A stretch of 64,000 nt of DNA, taken from the NCBI GenBank assembly GCA_019636755.1, contig JAHBWZ010000001.1, positions 248,001 to 312,000 on the forward strand, in the 5' to 3' direction. The position numbers and the translations under genes are program-made. Below the pieces are notes generated by a model, which had not been told where the DNA came from, made no database searches, and was given only the letters and a program-made list of their open reading frames with translations. Of the stretch, positions 16,684 to 24,402 are shown one piece after another. Origin of the DNA: Phycisphaeraceae bacterium. Its GTDB lineage: Bacteria > Planctomycetota > Phycisphaerae > Phycisphaerales > SM1A02. Each line of letters starts with the position of its first letter. Position 1 is the stretch's first letter.

Positions 16684-17793
16684 TCACTCAGGGGACTCGT
16701 CCAGTTCCTTGCGGCCGACCTTGCCGCCCGAGCGGTGGACCTTCTCGGTGAGTTCGCCGGGGTCCTTGCTCTTATCGATCATCTCCTCGGCGGAGATGGT
16801 GCCCTGCGAGTAGAGGCTCCAGAGGTGGTCGTCCAGGAGCTGCATGCCGAACTTCCGTCCGGTCTGGATCGCCGAGTCGATCCGGAAGGTCTTGTTCTCG
16901 CGGATCAGGTTCGCGATCGCGGGGGTGACCACCAGGAACTCGTAGGCGGCGACGCGCCCCGGTCGGTCGACACGGGCCAGCAGCACCTGGGAGAGGACGC
17001 AGATCAGCGACACCGAGAGCTGGACCCGGACCTGGGCCTGCTGGTTGACCGGGAACGCGTCGATCACGCGGCTGATCGTGCCGGCGGCCCCGGTGGTGTG
17101 GAGCGTGGCGAACACGAGGTGGCCGGTCTCGGCGGCGCGGATCGCGGCCTCGATCGTCTCCAGGTCGCGCATTTCGCCGACGAGGATCACGTCGGGATCC
17201 TGCCGGAGCACCCGCCGGAGCGCTTCCGAGAAGCTGGGGACGTCGATGCCGACCTCGCGCTGGTTGACCACCGACTTCTTGTGATAGTGGTAGTACTCGA
17301 TCGGGTCCTCGACGGTGACGATGTGCCGGTCGAGCCCCTGGTTGATGTAATCGACCATCGTCGCGAGCGAGGTCGTCTTGCCGGAGCCGGTCGGTCCCGT
17401 GACGATGAACAGCCCGCGCGGCCGCCGGATCAGTTCGCGACAGATGTCCGGCAGGCCGATCTGGTCGAACGTGAGCAGCTTGTTGGGGATGAGTCGAAGC
17501 ACGATCGAGACGTCGCCGCGCTGCCGGAAGACCGCGACACGGAACCGGGCCTCGGTGCCATAGGCGAAGCCGAAGTCGCAGCTGCCTTCCTCCTGGAGTT
17601 CCTGCTGGCTCCGTTCCGGTGTGATCGACTTCATCAGCGCCACGCAGTCATCGGAATCGAGCACCTTCGTGTCGATGTTCCGCAGAGACCCGTGCAGGCG
17701 GAGCGTCGGCTTCCGCCCGACGGAGATATGCAGGTCGGACGCGCCCTGGCGGATCACGGTGTCAAGAAGCCGGTCGATCTGGATCGTGGACAT
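16684..17793 (-). CDS. pilT: PilT-type retraction ATPase
   Basis: 369 residues, full family length. It starts MSTIQIDRLLDTVIRQGASDLHISVGRKP, the standard PilT N-terminus. Walker A is GPTGSGKTTSLATM near 134; the Asp box is VEDPIEYYHYH; the Walker B region is RQDPDVILVGEMRDLETI. AAIRAAETGHLVFATLHT is the motif typical of PilT. It retracts type IV pili by depolymerising the fibre. Its presence argues that at least part of this cluster makes a dynamic type IV pilus rather than only a secretion pseudopilus. It lies between the two MshEN ATPase genes, all on the minus strand. Confidence 0.95.
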   Translation of the reverse strand: MSTIQIDRLLDTVIRQGASDLHISVGRKPTLRLHGSLRNIDTKVLDSDDCVALMKSITPERSQQELQEEGSCDFGFAYGTEARFRVAVFRQRGDVSIVLRLIPNKLLTFDQIGLPDICRELIRRPRGLFIVTGPTGSGKTTSLATMVDYINQGLDRHIVTVEDPIEYYHYHKKSVVNQREVGIDVPSFSEALRRVLRQDPDVILVGEMRDLETIEAAIRAAETGHLVFATLHTTGAAGTISRVIDAFPVNQQAQVRVQLSVSLICVLSQVLLARVDRPGRVAAYEFLVVTPAIANLIRENKTFRIDSAIQTGRKFGMQLLDDHLWSLYSQGTISAEEMIDKSKDPGELTEKVHRSGGKVGRKELDESPE

Positions 17794-17836
17794 GTCGTGT
17801 GTGTTCCGATGAATCGCGGGTGCGGGGTCCGCGCGG

Positions 17837-19573
17837 TCAGATGTCGACGTTGGTGGTCAGCAGGGCTGCGGCCTGGGCGTACTTGGCGACCTCGGCGGGC
17901 GTGGTCGCACCCCTGAGAATCTTGAGCTTGCCGTCATTCACAAGGGTCCGCATCCCGGCCCGGATCGCCGCCGCGCGGATCCGGTCGATGCTCGCCCGCT
18001 CGAACGCAAGTTCGCGGATCTCCGAGTTCATCTTCATCAGTTCGAAGATGGCCTTCCGTCCGCGGAATCCGAAACTGCCGCACTGCCCGCAGCCGATCGG
18101 CTGGCGGATGTCGCCGCCGAGGCGATCCTCCTCCGTGATCCCCACGAGGCGCAGCATCTTCTGATCCGGCGTGGGATCCGGCTTCGCGCAGCTCGTGCAG
18201 AGCATCCGGATGAGTCGCTGCGCCATGATGGCCTGGATGGAACTCGCGACCAGAAACGGTTTGACGCCCATGTCGATGAGCCGCGTGATCGCGCTGGGGG
18301 CGTCGTTGGTGTGCAGCGTCGAGAAGACAAGGTGGCCGGTGAGCGCGGCCTGGATGGCGATTTCCGCGACCTCGCGGTCCCGGATTTCGCCGACGAGGAT
18401 GACATTCGGCGCCTGGCGGAGCATCGACCGCAGGATGGCCGAGAAGCTGAGGCCGATCGACTCCCGGACCTGGCACTGGTTGATGCCGTTGAAGTTGTAC
18501 TCAACGGGATCCTCGGCGGTGATGATCTTCTTGTCCGGCCGGTTCAGGACATCGAGCGCCGAGTAGAGCGTGGTCGTCTTGCCGGAACCGGTCGGTCCGG
18601 TCACCAGGAAGATGCCGTTCGGCCGCCGGATGATCCGGTGGAACTCCTCCATGTGATCCGGCTCGAACCCGAGATTCAGGAGACCGATGCGCACGGACTC
18701 CGGCCGGAGAATCCGGAGCACCACCGATTCCCCGTGGTATGCCGGACAGCAGCTCACGCGGAAGTCGATCTGCGATCCGTCCACCGGAAGCTTGATCCGG
18801 CCGTCCTGCGGAACGCGGCGCTCGGCGATGTTGACCCCGGACATCAGCTTGAGACGCGCGAGCAGCGCCGACTGCATGCGCTTGGGCAGGTTGTCCCGGA
18901 CATGGCAGACACCGTCGATGCGGTACCGCAGGAGCACCCGGTCGGCCATCGGCTCCACGTGGATGTCCGACGCGCGGTTGCGCACCGCTTCCGAGATCAG
19001 CCGATGGACCAGCCGGATGATCGGCGCGTCCTCCCCCGCCGCGATGTCGATGGACGCGTCGACCGATCGGTCGACCGTCACGTCCACGGATTCGGTGACC
19101 AGGGAGTCGTCGGAGGCGAAGAGGCGATCGGAATCCTTGCCGCGCCCCTTGCCTTCCAGGAAGGTGCGGATGGAGTCGCGGGAGGCGATCGCGGTCTCGA
19201 TCTCGGTCCCGAGACGGAAGCGGAGCAGGTCCAGCAGTTCCAGGTCCAGGGGATCGTGGATCGCCAGCCGGAGGCGGCCGCCGCTCCTGCCCAGCGGAAG
19301 AATCAGGTGCTTCTTCGCGATCTCTTCCGGAATGAGCGCCAGGTCGATGCGACCGGCGCCTTCCCTGGAGTCCAGGTCGATGAACTCCAGGTCGAACTGG
19401 GCGGCAAGCGCCTTCGCGACATCGACCTCGCTGCAGAATCCCGCCTCGACGAGCGCTTCCCCGAGCCGCTTGCCGGAGCCGCGGGCGATGCCTGCAGCCT
19501 GCTCGATCTGCTTCTCCGTGATCCGCCCCCACTCGAGCAGGATCTCGCCCAGCCTCTTTCTCTTGCGCGCCAT
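17837..19573 (-). CDS. pilB: Second PilB/GspE-type ATPase with MshEN domain
   Basis: 578 residues. The N-terminus carries two MshEN repeats (RLGEILLEWGRITEKQIEQA and RLGEALVEAGFCSEVDVAKAL, residues about 5-60), predicted to bind c-di-GMP. A GspE N-terminal domain and ATPase core follow: Walker A GPTGSGKTTTLYSALDV near 324, AEDPVEYNFNGINQCQV, VILVGEIRDREVAEIAIQAA, STLHTNDA. Zinc-site cysteines are CTSC … CGQCGSFGFRGRKAIFEL. It differs clearly from the 14545-16326 paralogue, mainly in the N-terminal linker (a 50-residue insert around 175-200). It lies 43 bases before pilT, so it is likely the extension partner of PilT. Confidence 0.92.
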   Translation of the reverse strand: MARKRKRLGEILLEWGRITEKQIEQAAGIARGSGKRLGEALVEAGFCSEVDVAKALAAQFDLEFIDLDSREGAGRIDLALIPEEIAKKHLILPLGRSGGRLRLAIHDPLDLELLDLLRFRLGTEIETAIASRDSIRTFLEGKGRGKDSDRLFASDDSLVTESVDVTVDRSVDASIDIAAGEDAPIIRLVHRLISEAVRNRASDIHVEPMADRVLLRYRIDGVCHVRDNLPKRMQSALLARLKLMSGVNIAERRVPQDGRIKLPVDGSQIDFRVSCCPAYHGESVVLRILRPESVRIGLLNLGFEPDHMEEFHRIIRRPNGIFLVTGPTGSGKTTTLYSALDVLNRPDKKIITAEDPVEYNFNGINQCQVRESIGLSFSAILRSMLRQAPNVILVGEIRDREVAEIAIQAALTGHLVFSTLHTNDAPSAITRLIDMGVKPFLVASSIQAIMAQRLIRMLCTSCAKPDPTPDQKMLRLVGITEEDRLGGDIRQPIGCGQCGSFGFRGRKAIFELMKMNSEIRELAFERASIDRIRAAAIRAGMRTLVNDGKLKILRGATTPAEVAKYAQAAALLTTNVDI

Positions 19574-19909
19574 CAGCTCCGCCGTCTACCGGGCCTGGTC
19601 AGTGAGGGCTCGCCCGGCAGGCCAGTGCGCCGGGAGGCCGGGATCGGGATTGCCACGAATCGCCACGAATCGGGTGCACAGGCGCGGGCACGACATCGGA
19701 CTTCCGGGCCGCGGAAGTCATGGCGCACCCGCGCGAGGCGTCGTAGTATGCTCGCCGCGACCCCCGATCGCAACGGGACGCGCGCCGCGCCGGTCGTCGG
19801 GCGGTGCGGTGCGCCCATCCACCCTGTGCCCGCCACGTCACCCTGACCGGTGTGCGTGCCCCCGGGCACCGGACCATCCGCATGGACGATCGCGCCGTCC
19901 GTATCACCC
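19574..19909. other. Divergent promoter region between pilB and coaB
   Basis: The genes on the two sides read away from each other, so both promoters should lie here. A TAGTATGCT element at about 19745 is a possible -10 for the plus-strand coaB gene, without an obvious -35. No small gene or RNA is recognised. Confidence 0.35.
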
Positions 19910-20779
19910 ATGGCTGATGACCGCAGTGCACAGGTGCCATCCGGAACGGGCGCTGCCGACCGGCCGGCGGTGCCCGCGGGACGTGATGCCCCCGGCCACC
20001 CCGGGACCGCACGACGCCCGGCCACGGTGACGGAGGTGCGCGATGCATGCCGGATCCTGATCACCGCCGGACCGACACACGAGCCGATCGATGCGGTCCG
20101 GTACATCGGCAACCGGTCATCGGGGCGCATGGGCATCGCCCTCGCGACCGCTGCACACGCGCAGGGCCACCGCTGCACGCTGCTCCTGGGGCCGACGGAC
20201 ATCGCCGTGGATTCGCCGGTCGGACTCCGGCGGTTCCGCACCGCCGCCGACCTGGCGGTCCTGCTCGGCGAGGAGTTTCACCATTGCGACATCCTGGTCA
20301 TGGCCGCCGCCGTGGCCGACTATCGCCCGGCGCTCCTTCTGCCGGGGCGCCCGGGAGAGGCCGATCTCTCCCCCGGCACACCAGGCCGCCCGGTGTCCGG
20401 CGCCGAAGGCAAGATCCGGCGGATGGACGGCCCGCTGACCCTGGTGCTGGAGCCGGTTCCGGACCTGCTCGCAGCCGCGGCCGCGCGGCGACGTCCCGAC
20501 CAGACCGTCGTCGGCTTCGCGCTGGAGCGGGTCGCCACGGCCGAGGAACTGGTCCGCCTCGCGCGCGAGAAACTGGCGCGCAAGTCGATCGACGCCATCG
20601 TCGCGAACCCGCTGGAGACCATGCAGTCCGCCTCCATCGACGGCGTGCTCGTGCACGCGGATGGAACCGTCGAACGCCCGCCGCGAGCGCCGACCGCGAA
20701 GGACGACTTCGCGGCCTGGCTTATCCGCGTGCTCGCGGCCCGGTGGAGCGCCGGGAACGCCCGGCCGGCAACCGCCTGA
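19910..20779 (+). CDS. coaB: Phosphopantothenate-cysteine ligase (CoaB only)
   Basis: About 289 residues from the ATG at 19910; a GTG near 20027 closer to the conserved start (CRILITAGPTHEPIDAVRYIGNRSSG) is also possible. The CoaB motifs are present: nucleotide-binding RYIGNRSSGRMGIALA, MAAAVADYRPA, GKIRRMDGPLTLVLEPVPDLL, and GFALE. The enzyme couples cysteine to 4'-phosphopantothenate in CoA synthesis. Most bacteria have a CoaC-CoaB fusion of ~400 residues. Here the N-terminal flavin decarboxylase half is absent, so CoaC must be encoded elsewhere. It stands alone, converging on yraN. Confidence 0.85.
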   Translation: MADDRSAQVPSGTGAADRPAVPAGRDAPGHPGTARRPATVTEVRDACRILITAGPTHEPIDAVRYIGNRSSGRMGIALATAAHAQGHRCTLLLGPTDIAVDSPVGLRRFRTAADLAVLLGEEFHHCDILVMAAAVADYRPALLLPGRPGEADLSPGTPGRPVSGAEGKIRRMDGPLTLVLEPVPDLLAAAAARRRPDQTVVGFALERVATAEELVRLAREKLARKSIDAIVANPLETMQSASIDGVLVHADGTVERPPRAPTAKDDFAAWLIRVLAARWSAGNARPATA

Positions 20780-20788
20780 CCGAGGGGA

Positions 20789-21355
20789 TCAGCCGGGCAT
20801 CCGCCCGAGGAACCCGGGCACGTGTCGGATGACCGTCGGCAGGTGGCCTCCCTCCCGGGGCGCCGCCTGAGGAACATCCCCCGCCCGGCGCGCGCGCGAC
20901 GCGCGCTCCGGGCGGGGGAGATGCACGCTGATCAGATCGATGCGGACGTCCCGCCCCGTGCGCCGGGCGAGATCGCGCGCCGAGCGACGGAGCGCGCGGC
21001 GCTTGTCCGCGCGCATCTGCCGCTCCGCGGGCAATCGACCGCGCGTCGTCTTGACCTCGACGATGGCAAGCTCCCCGGACGGCGCTATCGCGATCAGGTC
21101 GACCTCGCGGCAACCGAAGCGCCGGTTGCGCGCCAGGATGCGGTAGCCGCAGGCCCGCAGGTGGATCGTGGCCAGCCGCTCGCCCTCCGCGCCGGTCCGC
21201 AGATGGGTCGCCGCACGCGGCCTGCGTCCCGGTACGCGACCGAGCACGCGCCCGAGCAGCGGCCAGCACCAGGCGCATGATGCCAGCCACCGGCTCGGCG
21301 CCCTGTTCCGACGCCGCCGGACATCGCCCGCTCCCCGCGCTGCCGTCACGCGCAC
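20789..21355 (-). CDS. yraN: UPF0102 (YraN-like) putative endonuclease
   Basis: 188 residues from a GTG. The conserved UPF0102 core is visible: TGAEGERLATIHLRACGYRILARN, then CREVDLIA and LAIVEVKTTRG, the D…ExK pattern of a restriction-like nuclease fold. The ~55 residues before the core are Arg/Trp-rich and poorly conserved, so the real start may be further in. YraN-type proteins are small (~120 residues) and their cellular role is unsettled. The gene follows the SurA-like lipoprotein gene by about 55 bases on the same strand and converges with coaB with a 9-base gap. Confidence 0.8.
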   Translation of the reverse strand: MRVTAARGAGDVRRRRNRAPSRWLASCAWCWPLLGRVLGRVPGRRPRAATHLRTGAEGERLATIHLRACGYRILARNRRFGCREVDLIAIAPSGELAIVEVKTTRGRLPAERQMRADKRRALRRSARDLARRTGRDVRIDLISVHLPRPERASRARRAGDVPQAAPREGGHLPTVIRHVPGFLGRMPG

Positions 21356-21409
21356 GCCCCCTCTGCGCTCGCGGCCGCCGGCGCTTCACCGCCCGGCCGG
21401 CACGATCGC

Positions 21410-22798
21410 TCACGCCGGCGGCGCGTACCGCCGCACCGCGATCTCCAGCAGCCGCTGCGCCATCACGCCGCGCGGATCGTAGATTCCGCGCCGCAGCAGC
21501 ATGTCGGAGTACCGATCCTGCTCCTCGAACCGGCGGACGCGCTGGAGTTCGGCCGTCAGCAGCCGCTGCACCTGCGCGTCGTAGAGCGACCGTCCCGCGG
21601 GCCGCTCGATCTCCAGGATCGCCACCCACCAGGTGAACGGACCGACCTGGATCGCCGGCGTCACGTCACCGACCGCCGAAAGCGACCGGACCGCCTGCGT
21701 GAGTCCCTCATCCTGGAACTCGATGGCGTCCAGCACCCCTTCCGGCGCCGGGAAGCGCTCCCAGAACCCCTGACCGGTCCCCAGCGATTCCGCGACCTCG
21801 AGGAACGGCTCGCGTGCCTCGTGCAGGCGCTGCGTGATCGCGCTGATCTCCGCCTCGCGCCCGGCACTCAGGATGCGGATCCGGCCGAGCGAGACGACCG
21901 CGGGCGGGAGGAACTCCCCGATCCTGCGCTCGTACGCCCGTTCCACGTCACGCCATGACACGATCACGCGAGGCTCAATGCGTTCGCGGAACAGTTTCCT
22001 GATGAGTTCGCTGTCGCGGATGCGCTCCAGGTACGCATCCAGCGATTCGCCGGCTTCCGCCTGGATCTCGCGCTGCGCACGCTCCACGCTGCCGCCGCCA
22101 CGACGGGCGGTGACGACCTCGCGCGTCTGCTCCAGCCAGCCGCGGAGCCCGACCTGCTCCTCCGGCGTCAGCGAAGCCTCGGCATCCGCCAGGAAGAGCG
22201 CATTGAGCACGACGATCTGCAGCCGGTCCGTGATCAGTCGCGCCGCGCCCTCCACGAACTCCCGTCGACCGCTCCGCCGGGCCAGGGCGCGCAGTTCGTC
22301 CTCCATCTCTCCGAGGAATCGATCCGCGAAGATCGGCCGGCCGTTGACCTGTCCGACGAGACTCTCCACGAGAAGCCGGTCCCCGGGCTGCACGGTGTGC
22401 GCCCACGGCGCCGCCGTGGCGGCCTCCCGCGATCCCTCGACCGACGCGCTTCCGCCCGTTGCCGGCGCGGTCGCCTCCGGTCCGCCGGCCCCCAGGCGCA
22501 CGCCCGCCCGATCCTCCGTCTCTTCGGCACGGGCATCCCGGTGCCGGGGCACACGGTCGCCGGCGGGAACCGCACCGGGCGATGTCGGCTCGACGCCGGA
22601 AGCCGCGATGAAGTCGGTCGCGGCCACCTGCATGGCGTGCACCGTGCGCACGTCCCCCGGGCGACCGGCGCTGCACGCCGCCACGAGTGCCATCGCCGTC
22701 GCGGGCAGCGCGGCGCGAAGCGCGCGGTGCCCGACATGCGCGGATGGGCGGGTCGCGCACGCCGCTTGCAGCGGCGCGGAATCGATGGGCATCGGCAT
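21410..22798 (-). CDS. SurA/PPIase-like lipoprotein
   Basis: About 462 residues from the ATG at 22798; six residues earlier or two later are also possible. A hydrophobic stretch ending LVAAC (ALPATAMALVAACSAG) is a lipobox, so the protein is probably lipidated after a signal peptide. LVGQVNGRPIFADRFLGEMEDELRALARR resembles the N-terminal chaperone helix of SurA/PrsA proteins. A later segment (PPAVVSLGRIRIL … LHEAREPFLEVAESLG) is in the place of a parvulin (PPIC) domain but is weak. It probably handles envelope proteins in the periplasm. Whether isomerase activity remains cannot be told from sequence. Confidence 0.6.
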   Translation of the reverse strand: MPMPIDSAPLQAACATRPSAHVGHRALRAALPATAMALVAACSAGRPGDVRTVHAMQVAATDFIAASGVEPTSPGAVPAGDRVPRHRDARAEETEDRAGVRLGAGGPEATAPATGGSASVEGSREAATAAPWAHTVQPGDRLLVESLVGQVNGRPIFADRFLGEMEDELRALARRSGRREFVEGAARLITDRLQIVVLNALFLADAEASLTPEEQVGLRGWLEQTREVVTARRGGGSVERAQREIQAEAGESLDAYLERIRDSELIRKLFRERIEPRVIVSWRDVERAYERRIGEFLPPAVVSLGRIRILSAGREAEISAITQRLHEAREPFLEVAESLGTGQGFWERFPAPEGVLDAIEFQDEGLTQAVRSLSAVGDVTPAIQVGPFTWWVAILEIERPAGRSLYDAQVQRLLTAELQRVRRFEEQDRYSDMLLRRGIYDPRGVMAQRLLEIAVRRYAPPA

Positions 22799-22851
22799 CG
22801 GCCGGATTGTAAACCGATCCGGCACGGCGCTCCGGGATGCGGCCATCTATC

Positions 22852-22857
22852 TATACT
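22852..22857 (+). promoter_or_regulatory. Possible -10 box (TATACT) for the DUF1844 gene
   Basis: TATACT sits 52 bases before the ATG at 22909 and close to the divergent start of the SurA-like gene. No good -35 is seen at the usual spacing, so confidence is low. Confidence 0.3.
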
Positions 22858-22908
22858 GGCCGTCCGCCGCGGACGGAACCCCGCATCGCGGCCGTACCAG
22901 GAGCACCC

Positions 22909-23379
22909 ATGATCGACGCGAGCGAGCACGCCGGCGAGGAGAGCCCGGGCCTGCACATCGACAGTGACTGGAAGGCGCAGGCGCAGGCGGAAAAGCAGCG
23001 ACTGGCCGCGCAGGATCGGACCGCGGGCAGGGCCGGGGCCGGCGCCGGCGCGCCGGGCGCGCCGACCGGCGGCGCCGGCGAACTCCCGCCGGCGGACTTC
23101 CCGACCCTGGTGAACATGCTGGCCACGCAGGCCGCCATGGGCCTGGGCGCGGTCGCGGATCCGCAGGGGCGCGGCGTGATGATCGACCTGGAGGGCGCCC
23201 GCTTCAGCATCGACATGCTTGCCCTGCTGGAGGCGAAGACGCAGGGGAATCTCACGGCCGAGGAGAAGAGCGAACTCACGCAGATCCTCGGCGAACTCCG
23301 GACGCGCTACGTGCAGGTCACGCGCCTGCTCGCCGAACAGATGTCAAAGGCGGGCGGCGCGGGCGTGATTCAGCCGTAG
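22909..23379 (+). CDS. DUF1844 family protein
   Basis: 156 residues. The start is the ATG at 22909, preceded by CAGGAG with good spacing. The first ~60 residues are Ala/Gly-rich and variable. The C-terminal half matches DUF1844: ADFPTLVNMLATQAAMGLGAV … ARFSIDMLALLEAKTQGNLTAEEKSELTQILGELRTRYVQ. The family is widespread in planctomycetes, deltaproteobacteria and others and has no settled function; it is a soluble helical protein. It lies upstream of sdhC with about 140 bases between. A GC-rich hairpin (GCGCGGAGGC/CGCCTCGCGC) lies just after its stop but without a T-run. Confidence 0.8.
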   Translation: MIDASEHAGEESPGLHIDSDWKAQAQAEKQRLAAQDRTAGRAGAGAGAPGAPTGGAGELPPADFPTLVNMLATQAAMGLGAVADPQGRGVMIDLEGARFSIDMLALLEAKTQGNLTAEEKSELTQILGELRTRYVQVTRLLAEQMSKAGGAGVIQP

Positions 23380-23517
23380 TCGCGCGGAGGCCGCCTCGCG
23401 CCGACGAACGTCGCCATGCCGGGCACCGGTCGAACGGGGGGCGCCCTTCCGTTCCCCCACCCGGCCCCTCGTCCGCCGGACCCTTCGCCGCTCCACCCCA
23501 TCTCCGGAGTCCGCTAC

Positions 23518-24375
23518 GTGACCGCTTCCGCAGATCAGCACCAGGTCCCCGGGGCCCGCGCGCACGGAACAGGGGCGTTCCGGTCGTGCCTGGACCGGCA
23601 CTACTTCCTGCTTCGCCGGCTGCACTCCCTCTCGGGCGTCTTCCCGATCGGCGTCTTCCTCTTCCCGCATCTCACCACGAACGCATCGATCGTCTGGGGG
23701 CGCATGCTGACCCGCCCGCGCATCGACCCCGATGCGCTCGGGGCGCTGCCGCACGCCGGCGTCGAGACATTCCAGCATGAGGTGGCGTTCATCCACAACC
23801 TCCCGGCGCTCCCGCTCATCGAGTGGGGCGTCCTGTTCCTCCCCATCCTCTTTCACGCGATCCTCGGCGTCTGGTTCGCCATGTCGGGGCGGATCAACGT
23901 CGATCGCTACCACTACCAGGGGAACTGGCGGTACACGCTCCAGCGCGCCACCGGCTACCTCGGCATCCTCTTCATCTTCCTGCACATCACCAGCCTCCGG
24001 TTCGGCTGGGAGTACGGCGGCCTCATGCCTGCATTCGACGGCAAGGCCGCATCCAGCAGCGTCGCCGTGCACTTCCAGCAGAGCCCGCTCGGGCTCTTCG
24101 TGCCGCTGTTCTACCTGGTCAGTTCGCTGTCGCTCATCTTCCACTTCGCCAACGGGCTCTGGACCGCCGCGATCACGTGGGGCCTGACCGTGAGCGTCGC
24201 GGCGCAGCGCCGGTGGGGAGTCGTCTGTATCGCGATCGGGATCCTGCTTTCCGGCCTCGCGGTCGCGGCGATCGGAGGCTTCCTGTTCCTCGATATCGAC
24301 CAGGCCCGCGCCATCGAACACCTCCTGCACTCCGGCGCCGCGCCCGCGGCGGTCACGTCGCCGGGCGGCTCCTGA
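23518..24375 (+). CDS. sdhC: Succinate dehydrogenase cytochrome b subunit
   Basis: 285 residues from the GTG at 23518, chosen for the GGAG ten bases upstream; an ATG at 23416 would add a Pro-rich leader with no SD. It resembles the b558-type SdhC: five hydrophobic segments with candidate haem-ligand histidines in LRRLHSLSGVFPIGVFLFPHL, VAFIHNLPALP, ILFHAILGVWFAM, IFLHITSLRFG and LSLIFHFANGLWTA. It anchors SdhAB in the inner membrane and passes electrons to quinone. sdhA follows 27 bases later. Confidence 0.9.
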   Translation: MTASADQHQVPGARAHGTGAFRSCLDRHYFLLRRLHSLSGVFPIGVFLFPHLTTNASIVWGRMLTRPRIDPDALGALPHAGVETFQHEVAFIHNLPALPLIEWGVLFLPILFHAILGVWFAMSGRINVDRYHYQGNWRYTLQRATGYLGILFIFLHITSLRFGWEYGGLMPAFDGKAASSSVAVHFQQSPLGLFVPLFYLVSSLSLIFHFANGLWTAAITWGLTVSVAAQRRWGVVCIAIGILLSGLAVAAIGGFLFLDIDQARAIEHLLHSGAAPAAVTSPGGS

Positions 24376-24402
24376 GCCACAGTCCGATCGGAACACCGAG
24401 TC

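Noticed and set aside
14992-17916. 974-residue plus-strand frame across gspE and pilT
   Set aside because: It crosses two genes with unmistakable ATPase motifs and an intergenic gap; its composition is that of an antisense shadow.
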